A program made the translations under genes and the position numbers. A stretch of 34,194 nt of DNA from a virus: positions 1 to 34,194 of IMG/VR virus record IMGVR_UViG_3300037198_000046, one strand, 5' to 3'. The notes beneath the pieces are model-generated. The model had not been told where the DNA came from. It was given only the letters and a program-made list of their open reading frames with translations, and did no database searches. Each line of letters starts with the position of its first letter. Within the stretch, counting starts at the first letter, position 1. Shown one piece after another: positions 15,540 through 23,161 of this stretch.

Positions 15540-17035
15540 TGGATAGATGGCCTTCTCATTGGCCCCTCTATCGTTCGGCTGTGTATCTTCGGGGAAAGGG
15601 GCTTACATTTGGAGCCCCAATCCTTCCTCCACAAGAAACCGCAAAGGGGGCATACTCGGTAGTTGTGGATATAGGACAGAACGGACGGACTGCCGCGATG
15701 GATTCGGAGTTTGATATCTTCGCGCAGGAGTCGTTAGATCATATATTTGTTGGACCAAGACTCGAAAATATAGAGAATCTTGAAAAGTTTCTTCGGTCAC
15801 TCGTAAAAAAATTAAAAGTTGGGAAACACCTAATCGTAAATACCTGTATTCGTTATGAGGAGGGACCGGGGATTTATCCTTTAAATCCTTTAAAAATCCA
15901 GGAAGTTCTGTCGAAGGTTGGGCGCTGGCAACTTAAGGCAGAGTATGAACATGAACGAGTAAGTTTGTTAATTCTTAAAAAGCTTAAAGGAAGTTCGGGG
16001 ATATTACCGATCAAATCTTGTCCTTCCCAAAAGCGCGTAGCTATTTGTAGATTTGGTGCATTAGGGGACGCAATTATTTTGTCCGCTGCACTTCGCGCTT
16101 TAAAGGAAGAAGGATTTCATATTACGTTTCTTGGGACTCCATACTCCTGGCCAGCTCTAGAAAATAATCCTTATATAGATAACATAATTCTTCAAGAGAG
16201 GGATGCAATTCCAAATAACGAGCTTGGACCGTATTGGAGAATGTGGGCTCAAGACTACGAACGATTTATAAATCTCTCGGAATCGCTTGAAGGAGATTTG
16301 TTATTGGTTGAAGGAAGGGAGGAGTTTTATACTACCCAGGCTTGGCGGCATCAAAGATGTAATAAAAACTATTACGATTATACTCTTCAAAGATGTGGGC
16401 TTTCAGAGATTAAAGGAAGACTTGGGGAACTGTATTTTACCGAAGCTGAAGAGCGTAGAGCACGAGAGTTTTTTCAGTCTCTAACTAATAAATTTATCGT
16501 GATGTGGGCGCTAAATGGGTCGTCTCATCATAAAGTTTATCCTATGATGGAGTCGGTATTAAGAAAGTTTCTTGCGGAACATCCTCAAGCTATTGCCCTG
16601 ACTGTAGGAGACGATCTTGCAAGATTGCTGGAATTTGAACATCCACAAGTAATTGAGAAAGCGGGAAAGTGGTCGGTTAGAGAGAGCCTTATCGCGACAA
16701 AGTATGTTTCATGCGTGATTGGACCCGAGACGATGGTAACAAATGCCGCAGGATGTTTCGATACTCCTAAGATCACTCTTCTCTCCCACTCTTCTCATGA
16801 GAATCTTTGTAAGTACTGGAAGAACGATTATTGTCTTGAGCCGGATAAAACGCTTGCTCCATGTTATCCGTGTCATTGTTTACATTATAGCCGAGAGAGT
16901 TGTCCGATTGGAACGGTAGAGGATACTGAGACGGGAAAAGAACTAGGCCGCGCCCCAATCTGCCCGATTGCAATCCTTCCAGTTCGAGTTCTCGCTAGAC
17001 TTGAAGAGGTTTATCAAAAGCACTACAAGGCATAA
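15539..17035 (+). CDS. GT9 heptosyltransferase-like protein with degenerate methyltransferase domain
   Basis: Two domains. Residues about 10-150 follow the outline of a small class I methyltransferase: YLRGKGLTFGAP (16-27) is where motif I (usually GLDIGCG) should be, and FDIFAQESLDHI (58-69) and LKVGKHLIV (92-100) match the later 'FD...S..LEH' and 'LKPGG' motifs. Motif I has lost its glycine-rich SAM site, so this domain is probably inactive. Residues about 165-498 are a GT-B glycosyltransferase of family 9 (ADP-heptose heptosyltransferase type): VAICRFGALGDAII (167-180), IGPETMVTNAAG (394-405) and a cysteine cluster C442, C445, C447, C455, C475. GT9 enzymes transfer heptose to lipopolysaccharide or, in the TibC/BAHT branch, to proteins, where four cysteines hold iron. 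The gene lies among head and tail genes, coupled to the zinc-finger gene. Fold is confident; donor and acceptor are inferred. Confidence 0.8.
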   Translation: MDRWPSHWPLYRSAVYLRGKGLTFGAPILPPQETAKGAYSVVVDIGQNGRTAAMDSEFDIFAQESLDHIFVGPRLENIENLEKFLRSLVKKLKVGKHLIVNTCIRYEEGPGIYPLNPLKIQEVLSKVGRWQLKAEYEHERVSLLILKKLKGSSGILPIKSCPSQKRVAICRFGALGDAIILSAALRALKEEGFHITFLGTPYSWPALENNPYIDNIILQERDAIPNNELGPYWRMWAQDYERFINLSESLEGDLLLVEGREEFYTTQAWRHQRCNKNYYDYTLQRCGLSEIKGRLGELYFTEAEERRAREFFQSLTNKFIVMWALNGSSHHKVYPMMESVLRKFLAEHPQAIALTVGDDLARLLEFEHPQVIEKAGKWSVRESLIATKYVSCVIGPETMVTNAAGCFDTPKITLLSHSSHENLCKYWKNDYCLEPDKTLAPCYPCHCLHYSRESCPIGTVEDTETGKELGRAPICPIAILPVRVLARLEEVYQKHYKA

Positions 17036-17037
17036 AT

Positions 17038-17754
17038 ATGAGTTTATACCAACAATGGACTCTTGCTCAAGCCCGAGGAATCGTTCAGCGAGAGTTGATG
17101 GACCCAAACGCTCAGTGGTGGCCGACGGCATATCTAAATTTTGAGATTGCCAACTGGCAATACGAGCTTCAGATGAAGTACGAACTTGCTTGGGGGACTA
17201 GTACGGTTTTAACCACAAATTCTACCGCCTCCTACGATATAATCCCTCTTGGAAGTATTACTCCTTTAATGGAAAGGTTGGAGGCAGTATATTGGGGAAC
17301 GGGAACATCGAGTGGGTTTAGACTTGCAGGGAGATTATTAGAAGATTTGGAGAGAGAGAATCCTATGTGGCGAAGCGCTCTTCCGGATACTCCTCGGGAG
17401 ATTATTCAATATGATTCTCAAAATGCAATTGTTTGGCCCTGCTTTAACGGGACCTCGACGTATGTATTTGAGTATCCTCTACGGATGGGTTTGGTGAACG
17501 ATACGGATAAAATAGGATTACCTATTTGGGCACAGTGGTCACTTAAACCTTATGTTTGTTGGAAGGCTTTCCTTCGTCCCGGACCTACAAACGATCTCCA
17601 AAAAGCTCTTAGATACATGAAGGTTTTTCAAAAAGAAGAGGCAGACTTAAAGTTGGTTTGGGATAATTGGCTTCCCGAACGCTTTAGAAAGCTTGAACCC
17701 TCCGATCATTATGATTGGAATATTATTCATCCTCCTCCGGCTTGGAGTACATAA
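17038..17754 (+). CDS. Head-tail adaptor protein 1
   Basis: A 238-residue protein that begins with the helical motif common in head-tail connectors and T7 gp11-like adaptors (YQQWTLAQARGIVQREL, 4-20, then PTAYLNFEIANWQYELQMKY, 29-48), has a central beta domain and ends in a helix/aromatic tail. It lies between coat and nozzle genes, where adaptor rings are encoded. The next gene has the same architecture and overlaps its stop by one base. It probably forms the ring under the portal. The assignment is from context and fold pattern, not from a diagnostic motif. Confidence 0.68.
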   Translation: MSLYQQWTLAQARGIVQRELMDPNAQWWPTAYLNFEIANWQYELQMKYELAWGTSTVLTTNSTASYDIIPLGSITPLMERLEAVYWGTGTSSGFRLAGRLLEDLERENPMWRSALPDTPREIIQYDSQNAIVWPCFNGTSTYVFEYPLRMGLVNDTDKIGLPIWAQWSLKPYVCWKAFLRPGPTNDLQKALRYMKVFQKEEADLKLVWDNWLPERFRKLEPSDHYDWNIIHPPPAWST

Positions 17755-18455
17755 TGAGTATTGTAACTCAGGTTCAACAGGTTATAAATGACGCAGGGAT
17801 ATTTTGGCCCACACCAGCGGGCACAAATGTAGTATTTGACGCGATAAATGAAGCTCAAATGTGGGTGTTTGCGCGAACCAAGTGGGCAAGAACTAGTTGG
17901 TCTTTATCGATGAGTGTTGGAGAGGATCTATTGACTATTCCGACAGGAGTATTGATTCCTGGATGGATTGAGGGAACTCGTACTAATATTGATGGATCGA
18001 TCTCATCCGTTCGAATGTTTCCTACAACACAGAAAAAGTTAGAGCATTTTTTAAGAACTTGGCGAGGAGCGGGGTTAGATCAACCTACATATTTCTCGAT
18101 TTGGGACGCATTTAATTTTAGGATCTTTCCTCGTCCAGACCAAAGTTATACATATACTTTATGGGGAGTGGGATATCCTCCAGAGGTTACTAGTGTAAAT
18201 GTGGATATTTCCGGGCCTCCAACATACATTATGGCGGTCCAAAACTCCACAGTGGCTCTTCTGTTAAATGCAACGCGTCCAGATCTAGCCGCAGCTTATC
18301 TAGCTATTGCGGAAGATCAAATCCAACAACTTCGGCGGGAACTACGAACCCAACAATCCCATAATATTCGTAGGCTTGTTCCCGGTAAGCGATTCGATCT
18401 TCAGCAATCTGGTGCAATCCGAGAACTTCCGGTGTATTATCCTTTGGAGGCTTAA
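17754..18455 (+). CDS. Head-tail adaptor protein 2
   Basis: A 233-residue protein. The ATG at 17,754 shares a base with the previous stop, which is preferable to the earlier in-frame start at 17,715. It has the same overall layout as its neighbour: N-terminal helices (IVTQVQQVINDAG, 3-15; VFDAINEAQMWVFARTKWAR, 27-46), a beta-rich middle (LTIPTGVLIPGWIEG) and C-terminal helices (about 175-215). It may be a diverged duplicate. Two consecutive adaptors between portal and nozzle agree with the podovirus connector. Confidence 0.68.
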   Translation: MSIVTQVQQVINDAGIFWPTPAGTNVVFDAINEAQMWVFARTKWARTSWSLSMSVGEDLLTIPTGVLIPGWIEGTRTNIDGSISSVRMFPTTQKKLEHFLRTWRGAGLDQPTYFSIWDAFNFRIFPRPDQSYTYTLWGVGYPPEVTSVNVDISGPPTYIMAVQNSTVALLLNATRPDLAAAYLAIAEDQIQQLRRELRTQQSHNIRRLVPGKRFDLQQSGAIRELPVYYPLEA

Positions 18456-18461
18456 ATCTAA

Positions 18462-21400
18462 ATGCCCAATCCCGTTTCCGGTGCAGATGCCGTTAATAAC
18501 CAGATCGATTATGGTGGAGGATTAAATGCCCAAAGTGCGCCGCATCTTTTAGCTCCAGGAGAAGTGCAACTCTCGACAAATATAGATTTTTCGCTTGAAT
18601 GGGGAGCGCTTACGTGTAGAAGAGGAAGTATTCAGGTTGGAACATGTAGTACAAATGCCACAGGACCGATTACACTAATAACCCGATGTTATAATGGAAC
18701 CCAATCAAGTCTAGATAATTCGGTTTGGTATGCGGTTGGGACGGATGGATTTTATAGAGGATCGGGTTCAAACTCTATAAGTTTTACGCAAATCCCAGGG
18801 ATATGGAATAGTGGGAATTTTATTAACGCACCTTCTTGGGGGTATTCATATAGAGGATGGGAGTATTTAACGAATGGATCGTTTGGGATTAGAGATAACG
18901 GTACAAATGCATTTTCATGGTTATTGCCTTCTCCTCCCCAACCATATGCACTAGTTGGAACTCAGGGGACATATCCTCACCAAACAAGTCTTGCAGGAGG
19001 ACAAGCTCCGTTTTCGATCTCTAGTGGAGCAGGAGGATTTAGTGGAACGTGGACGGGATCGAGTGGAGTAGGAACGTTTGTTCATGCTGGAGGAGTACCC
19101 ATTCTTTCCACGTTTACGAATGTTGAAATTACGACTACTACCGTAGGAACAACAACAAGTACCGATAATGGGATTATTGCGCTTGCTACGGTTATTGGCG
19201 CGCAAACAATTGGAGCCCAAACGGTTCAAAATACGGACTTTAATCAGCCTTGGATTAACCCAATCCCTAATCCTGGAGGGACGGTATTTGGAGCGGCAAG
19301 TACTGTGGTTACTTCAATAGGGCCATTTGGAGTAGATTATCTTCCGATAGGTTTCTCTAATCCTAGTGCCGTTCAGGCAATTAGCGTGGATTATTCTATT
19401 GGAGATACGACTTTTACCAACTACTGGCACGCTCAAACAACGATAGGACTAATTCAAAGTGCCGCACCAGATCCAATCGCGCAGTTACTTTCTCAAGATA
19501 GTAATCAATCTTTTACGGGATATACAAATTCTCAGCAACTTCTGGTTAACGTCGCAGATGTCTCGAATGCTTTAAGTTTAATCCAAAATATCCCGGGAAG
19601 CCAGGTTATGACTTGGGCTATTCCTCGAACAAGTTATCAGCTTATTGGAAATATTGGAGGGACTCCCGCCGCTCCTATAACGAATGGTTGGTCTAATATT
19701 CAGGCGATTCGTTTATCGATTCAAACCTCCGATGCAACTGCTATGGTGATAGGAACGCCAAAGACATATGGGGGATTAAGTGGGTGTATTACGGATATTG
19801 TTCGAGGTATCACCTGGTATTCTACTTGGGCTATCACAACGAATATTTCAGGAGTTGGAACGATTATCACCGCAGAGAGTTCTCCTTCTCTACCCTCCGA
19901 AGCTACAGGAACGGCTACAGATACAAATGGAGTATTACTTCAATATAGTCGAGCCGTATTGTCGCTTGGAAGCGTAGGGGATTGGACTGCCGCGAAACTG
20001 GCAGGAGCAGATCATGTAGTGGTATATAGAGCGGGGGGATATTTGGGAGATGCGTATCAAGTAGATATTGCCCCTCTACCGTCTGGAGGAGTGGACTCGG
20101 TAGTTTTTAATGACTACGCTTACCCCGATACTCAGATTGTTGCTAATTCTACAATGACTCGATCTTTGTGGAATAGTTGGCCAACTACAGGAGTAAATGC
20201 GGTCTCCGAACCGTTCCAAGATAGAGTATTTATCGCTTCGGGTAACCAGGTGTATTGGTCTTATCCAGGCAATCCTCTAGCTATCGAAGCCACCTCAGGA
20301 GCCACGGTATCTCAATCGGGAGATCCAGTAGTTGCGTTAATTCCTTGGGGAAACTTGGAGATTGTTAATAATGCCTCAGTTTATGAGATGAGTGGTTCGA
20401 TCTGGGAAGGAGTGAATCAAGACTGGACGCTTCGCCAAACTGGGTGTAAACGAGGATGTGCCGCGCCAAAAACGTGTATTAAAACTCCTTATGGGATATT
20501 TCTATTTGGAGTCGATGGGGCATCGTTGTATTATCCGGGATATGGAGTAGATACTCCGTTGGATTGGGTTTATCAAAAGATTGGAGATTTATGGAGAGGT
20601 ACGGGCACAAATAGTCCTGCTATTCAAAAAGGCCGAATTCCCGCTTTAAACATAGCCGCTATCCAAAATAGCTGCGCGATTTATGTGGATCATAGGATTT
20701 ATCTAGCCGTACCGACAAATACTACCACTCAAGGGTGCGATACGATTTTTGTTCTGGACCTCTCAAAATCTGCGATATGGATGTATCAGAATTTTGGATA
20801 CTATATCACAAGTCTATTTTGGGATTATGTGGGAAATCGCCTTATGGCAGGAACCACAACTGGGCAGATAATCCAACTAGATACAGGTCAGACGGATCTC
20901 GGAAATCCTATCCCCTGGCATGTTCGTACCCGAGCTTGGTCTACAAATCGAACGATGGTTGTAGAGAATTTAAATATTGAAGCTCAAGTTGGAACGGGGA
21001 CTATTGGAGCGAAATCTATCGTTGACGGAACGGCTACAACGCTTTTAGGGACTTATACTACAGGAATTAAACAATGGTATACCTCCCCAATGCTAGGAAC
21101 GGTTGCAAATAATTTTGCGCTAGACTTTTACGGCCTTCAATCCGGGACCGGTCCACAACAAGCGATCTATCAGACAACTTGGGATGCTCTTATTCAACCC
21201 GCAAAGGTACAGTATTGGCGAACGGGATTCGATGAAGGTGGAGGAAAGACGGAGAAGATTTGGGATGTACATTATTCGGAACTCTCTATTCAAGGAACGG
21301 GGACGGTTACGTGTGTAACGTTTGTCGATAACGTTGCAGTAATGACGAATACGTTTATTGGGCCAACAATCGTTAGTCAGGAGCCATTCCCCTTCCCATA

Positions 21401-22553
21401 TGGGACGCAGACTGGAACTATGAGTGGGAGTGGACCGATATTATTTCCTCAGGCCTTTCCAAACGAGACCTATGGGAATACGGTATATTCTACATATGGA
21501 GTAGGAACGTTCTCGAATATTACCTTCCAAATCTATAATGACTATAATATTGCCCGTCAAGAACCGTCTCGGGTAGCGCAGTTTGTTTCGGATCGTTTCC
21601 AACCCCATAATCTTGCGTGGTGGAAATCCGATATGGAAGGATGGTATCACGATTTTCTTACGGAGATCAATCCTTTAAATGGAACTGTAACCGCAACAGT
21701 AATGCTAGATGGAACGGCAATCGGGACTTACAGCATGACTGGAACGCGAAGGGAGGGATATAACTTTGCACTTCCATCAGAAACATATGGAAATGTGGCA
21801 TGGACAATTTACAATGCATCGGCAGGCGGAGTTTTTAAACACTATCAAACATACTATAACTTCGTCCCAGAACCCACTCGTGCGCTACTTTTTGAAACTC
21901 CTCTTATTACTCTTCCCTCCGAGACCTATGTAAAAACGTGGCTTGCGGATATTAACCCGCTTAATGGTACGACTACAGGGACATTGTTTTTAGACGGAGT
22001 GGCGGTCTCAACTCAGACTATGACAGGCACGGTTCGTCATATTTATGAGTTTGGAATGCCAAACGTAACTGTCGCGAAGACCTGTCATGCAGTGTTTAGT
22101 TCAACTACACCATTTAAGTATTGGGAGAGAGAGAAGACCGCTTTTGAGTTTGAGCCAAAACCCTTCGATAAACTTACATGGTTGGTAACATATAAGAAAC
22201 TTGGGGGAGTGACACAATTAGATCTAGCCAGATATTACGCAATGGATCTTGAAGGTCCAATGAATGCAACTATAACAAATACCTGGATTATAGATGGTAC
22301 TGCATTTACCACAAATACCTTCACTCTTTCTGCGACAAATATTGGAGAGGGTACGGGATTGGCAAGGATTTATAACGATCAAATTCCCTTCCCCCCAGGG
22401 GGAAGAGGGTATTTATTTCAACAGCAAATGACTTCAACCTCGGGATTTAAGGTCTGGAGATCGAATATAGATATTGATCGAGTAGGGATTAAGGGATTAT
22501 CCCGAGTTACTCTAAGTGGTACGCCTCAAGGAATGGAGGGCGGGCGTGGCTAA
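18462..22553 (+). CDS. Large tail nozzle/hub protein (T7 gp12/P22 gp10-like)
   Basis: A 1,363-residue protein. The N-terminal GGLNAQSAPHLLAPGE (24-39) and the following 'IDF..GALTCRRG' resemble the opening of podovirus nozzle and DNA-stabilisation proteins. The middle (about 550-760) carries propeller-like motifs: FQDRVFIASGNQVYWSYPGN (586-605) and an 'LEIVNNASVYEMSG' strand. The C-terminal third contains repeated units marked by ETYGN/ETYVK and LNGT...LDG signatures (about 1000-1240), each about 80-100 residues, and further related units. It is encoded right after the adaptors, so it probably forms the tail nozzle. Length exceeds T7 gp12 (about 800 residues), mainly because of the C-terminal repeats, which may serve as attachment or fibre-docking domains. 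Confidence 0.72.
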   Translation: MPNPVSGADAVNNQIDYGGGLNAQSAPHLLAPGEVQLSTNIDFSLEWGALTCRRGSIQVGTCSTNATGPITLITRCYNGTQSSLDNSVWYAVGTDGFYRGSGSNSISFTQIPGIWNSGNFINAPSWGYSYRGWEYLTNGSFGIRDNGTNAFSWLLPSPPQPYALVGTQGTYPHQTSLAGGQAPFSISSGAGGFSGTWTGSSGVGTFVHAGGVPILSTFTNVEITTTTVGTTTSTDNGIIALATVIGAQTIGAQTVQNTDFNQPWINPIPNPGGTVFGAASTVVTSIGPFGVDYLPIGFSNPSAVQAISVDYSIGDTTFTNYWHAQTTIGLIQSAAPDPIAQLLSQDSNQSFTGYTNSQQLLVNVADVSNALSLIQNIPGSQVMTWAIPRTSYQLIGNIGGTPAAPITNGWSNIQAIRLSIQTSDATAMVIGTPKTYGGLSGCITDIVRGITWYSTWAITTNISGVGTIITAESSPSLPSEATGTATDTNGVLLQYSRAVLSLGSVGDWTAAKLAGADHVVVYRAGGYLGDAYQVDIAPLPSGGVDSVVFNDYAYPDTQIVANSTMTRSLWNSWPTTGVNAVSEPFQDRVFIASGNQVYWSYPGNPLAIEATSGATVSQSGDPVVALIPWGNLEIVNNASVYEMSGSIWEGVNQDWTLRQTGCKRGCAAPKTCIKTPYGIFLFGVDGASLYYPGYGVDTPLDWVYQKIGDLWRGTGTNSPAIQKGRIPALNIAAIQNSCAIYVDHRIYLAVPTNTTTQGCDTIFVLDLSKSAIWMYQNFGYYITSLFWDYVGNRLMAGTTTGQIIQLDTGQTDLGNPIPWHVRTRAWSTNRTMVVENLNIEAQVGTGTIGAKSIVDGTATTLLGTYTTGIKQWYTSPMLGTVANNFALDFYGLQSGTGPQQAIYQTTWDALIQPAKVQYWRTGFDEGGGKTEKIWDVHYSELSIQGTGTVTCVTFVDNVAVMTNTFIGPTIVSQEPFPFPYGTQTGTMSGSGPILFPQAFPNETYGNTVYSTYGVGTFSNITFQIYNDYNIARQEPSRVAQFVSDRFQPHNLAWWKSDMEGWYHDFLTEINPLNGTVTATVMLDGTAIGTYSMTGTRREGYNFALPSETYGNVAWTIYNASAGGVFKHYQTYYNFVPEPTRALLFETPLITLPSETYVKTWLADINPLNGTTTGTLFLDGVAVSTQTMTGTVRHIYEFGMPNVTVAKTCHAVFSSTTPFKYWEREKTAFEFEPKPFDKLTWLVTYKKLGGVTQLDLARYYAMDLEGPMNATITNTWIIDGTAFTTNTFTLSATNIGEGTGLARIYNDQIPFPPGGRGYLFQQQMTSTSGFKVWRSNIDIDRVGIKGLSRVTLSGTPQGMEGGRG

Positions 22554-23157
22554 AAGTCTAAATCTTTCAATCCCTCCATTTAATAACTGGGTAGCGGCAA
22601 GAAATGTGCTTGCAAATATGGGGGAAACAATTACCGCCGCTCTACCGGGACCGCAATTAAACGGGAGCGGGTTGGCGGCGGTTAATATTGCAGATCCAAA
22701 CGACAAACAAGATGCGGTGACTTTGGGGTATTTGCAGAAGCAACTAAATGATATTCAAAATACCCAAAACACTGCAACAACTAATAACAATAGTACTACT
22801 ACTACTAGTACTTCTTCTTCAAACTCAATTATATATTCTTTAAGCCTTCTTGTACCTTTAGCAATTGGAAGCGATCTTTGCCCTAAGCAATATATTCTTC
22901 AAAGTATGACTCCAATTTTTCTTCAGGCTGTAGTTAAACAGCCACCTATAGGAGGAGCGCTCCAGATTTCTTTATATTATGGTTCTTTTGATATGAGTAC
23001 GACGAGTTTAGTGGGAAGTTTTAATATCGTAGCAGGTTCTTATTTCTCTACAATCTCTCCTTCTACATCTGTAATAAAAGGAAATTATTGGAGAGTCGAT
23101 ATTACTTCAGTAGGTTCTACTTTTCCAGGAGCGGGACTTACAATAACTATTCAGTAA
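22546..23157 (+). CDS. Short tail fibre or fibre-like protein, 203 aa
   Basis: The GTG start at 22,546 overlaps the nozzle stop and has GGAGGG 5 bases upstream, which selects it over the earlier in-frame start at 22,516. Residues about 45-70 (LAAVNIADPNDKQDAVTLGY) are the 'ADP..DAV...Y' hinge seen in many tail-fibre and collar proteins. A polyasparagine/threonine/serine linker (about 80-100) separates it from a beta-rich C-terminal domain (about 105-203) that probably trimerises or binds a receptor. Confidence 0.65.
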   Translation: MAKSLNLSIPPFNNWVAARNVLANMGETITAALPGPQLNGSGLAAVNIADPNDKQDAVTLGYLQKQLNDIQNTQNTATTNNNSTTTTSTSSSNSIIYSLSLLVPLAIGSDLCPKQYILQSMTPIFLQAVVKQPPIGGALQISLYYGSFDMSTTSLVGSFNIVAGSYFSTISPSTSVIKGNYWRVDITSVGSTFPGAGLTITIQ

Positions 23158-23161
23158 TACT

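Noticed and set aside
12091-17742. The sequence TCCTCCGGCTT occurring near 12,091, 12,721 and 17,731
   Set aside because: The copies lie inside unrelated coding regions at Pro-Pro-Ala codons and show no extended similarity, so chance or codon bias explains them.
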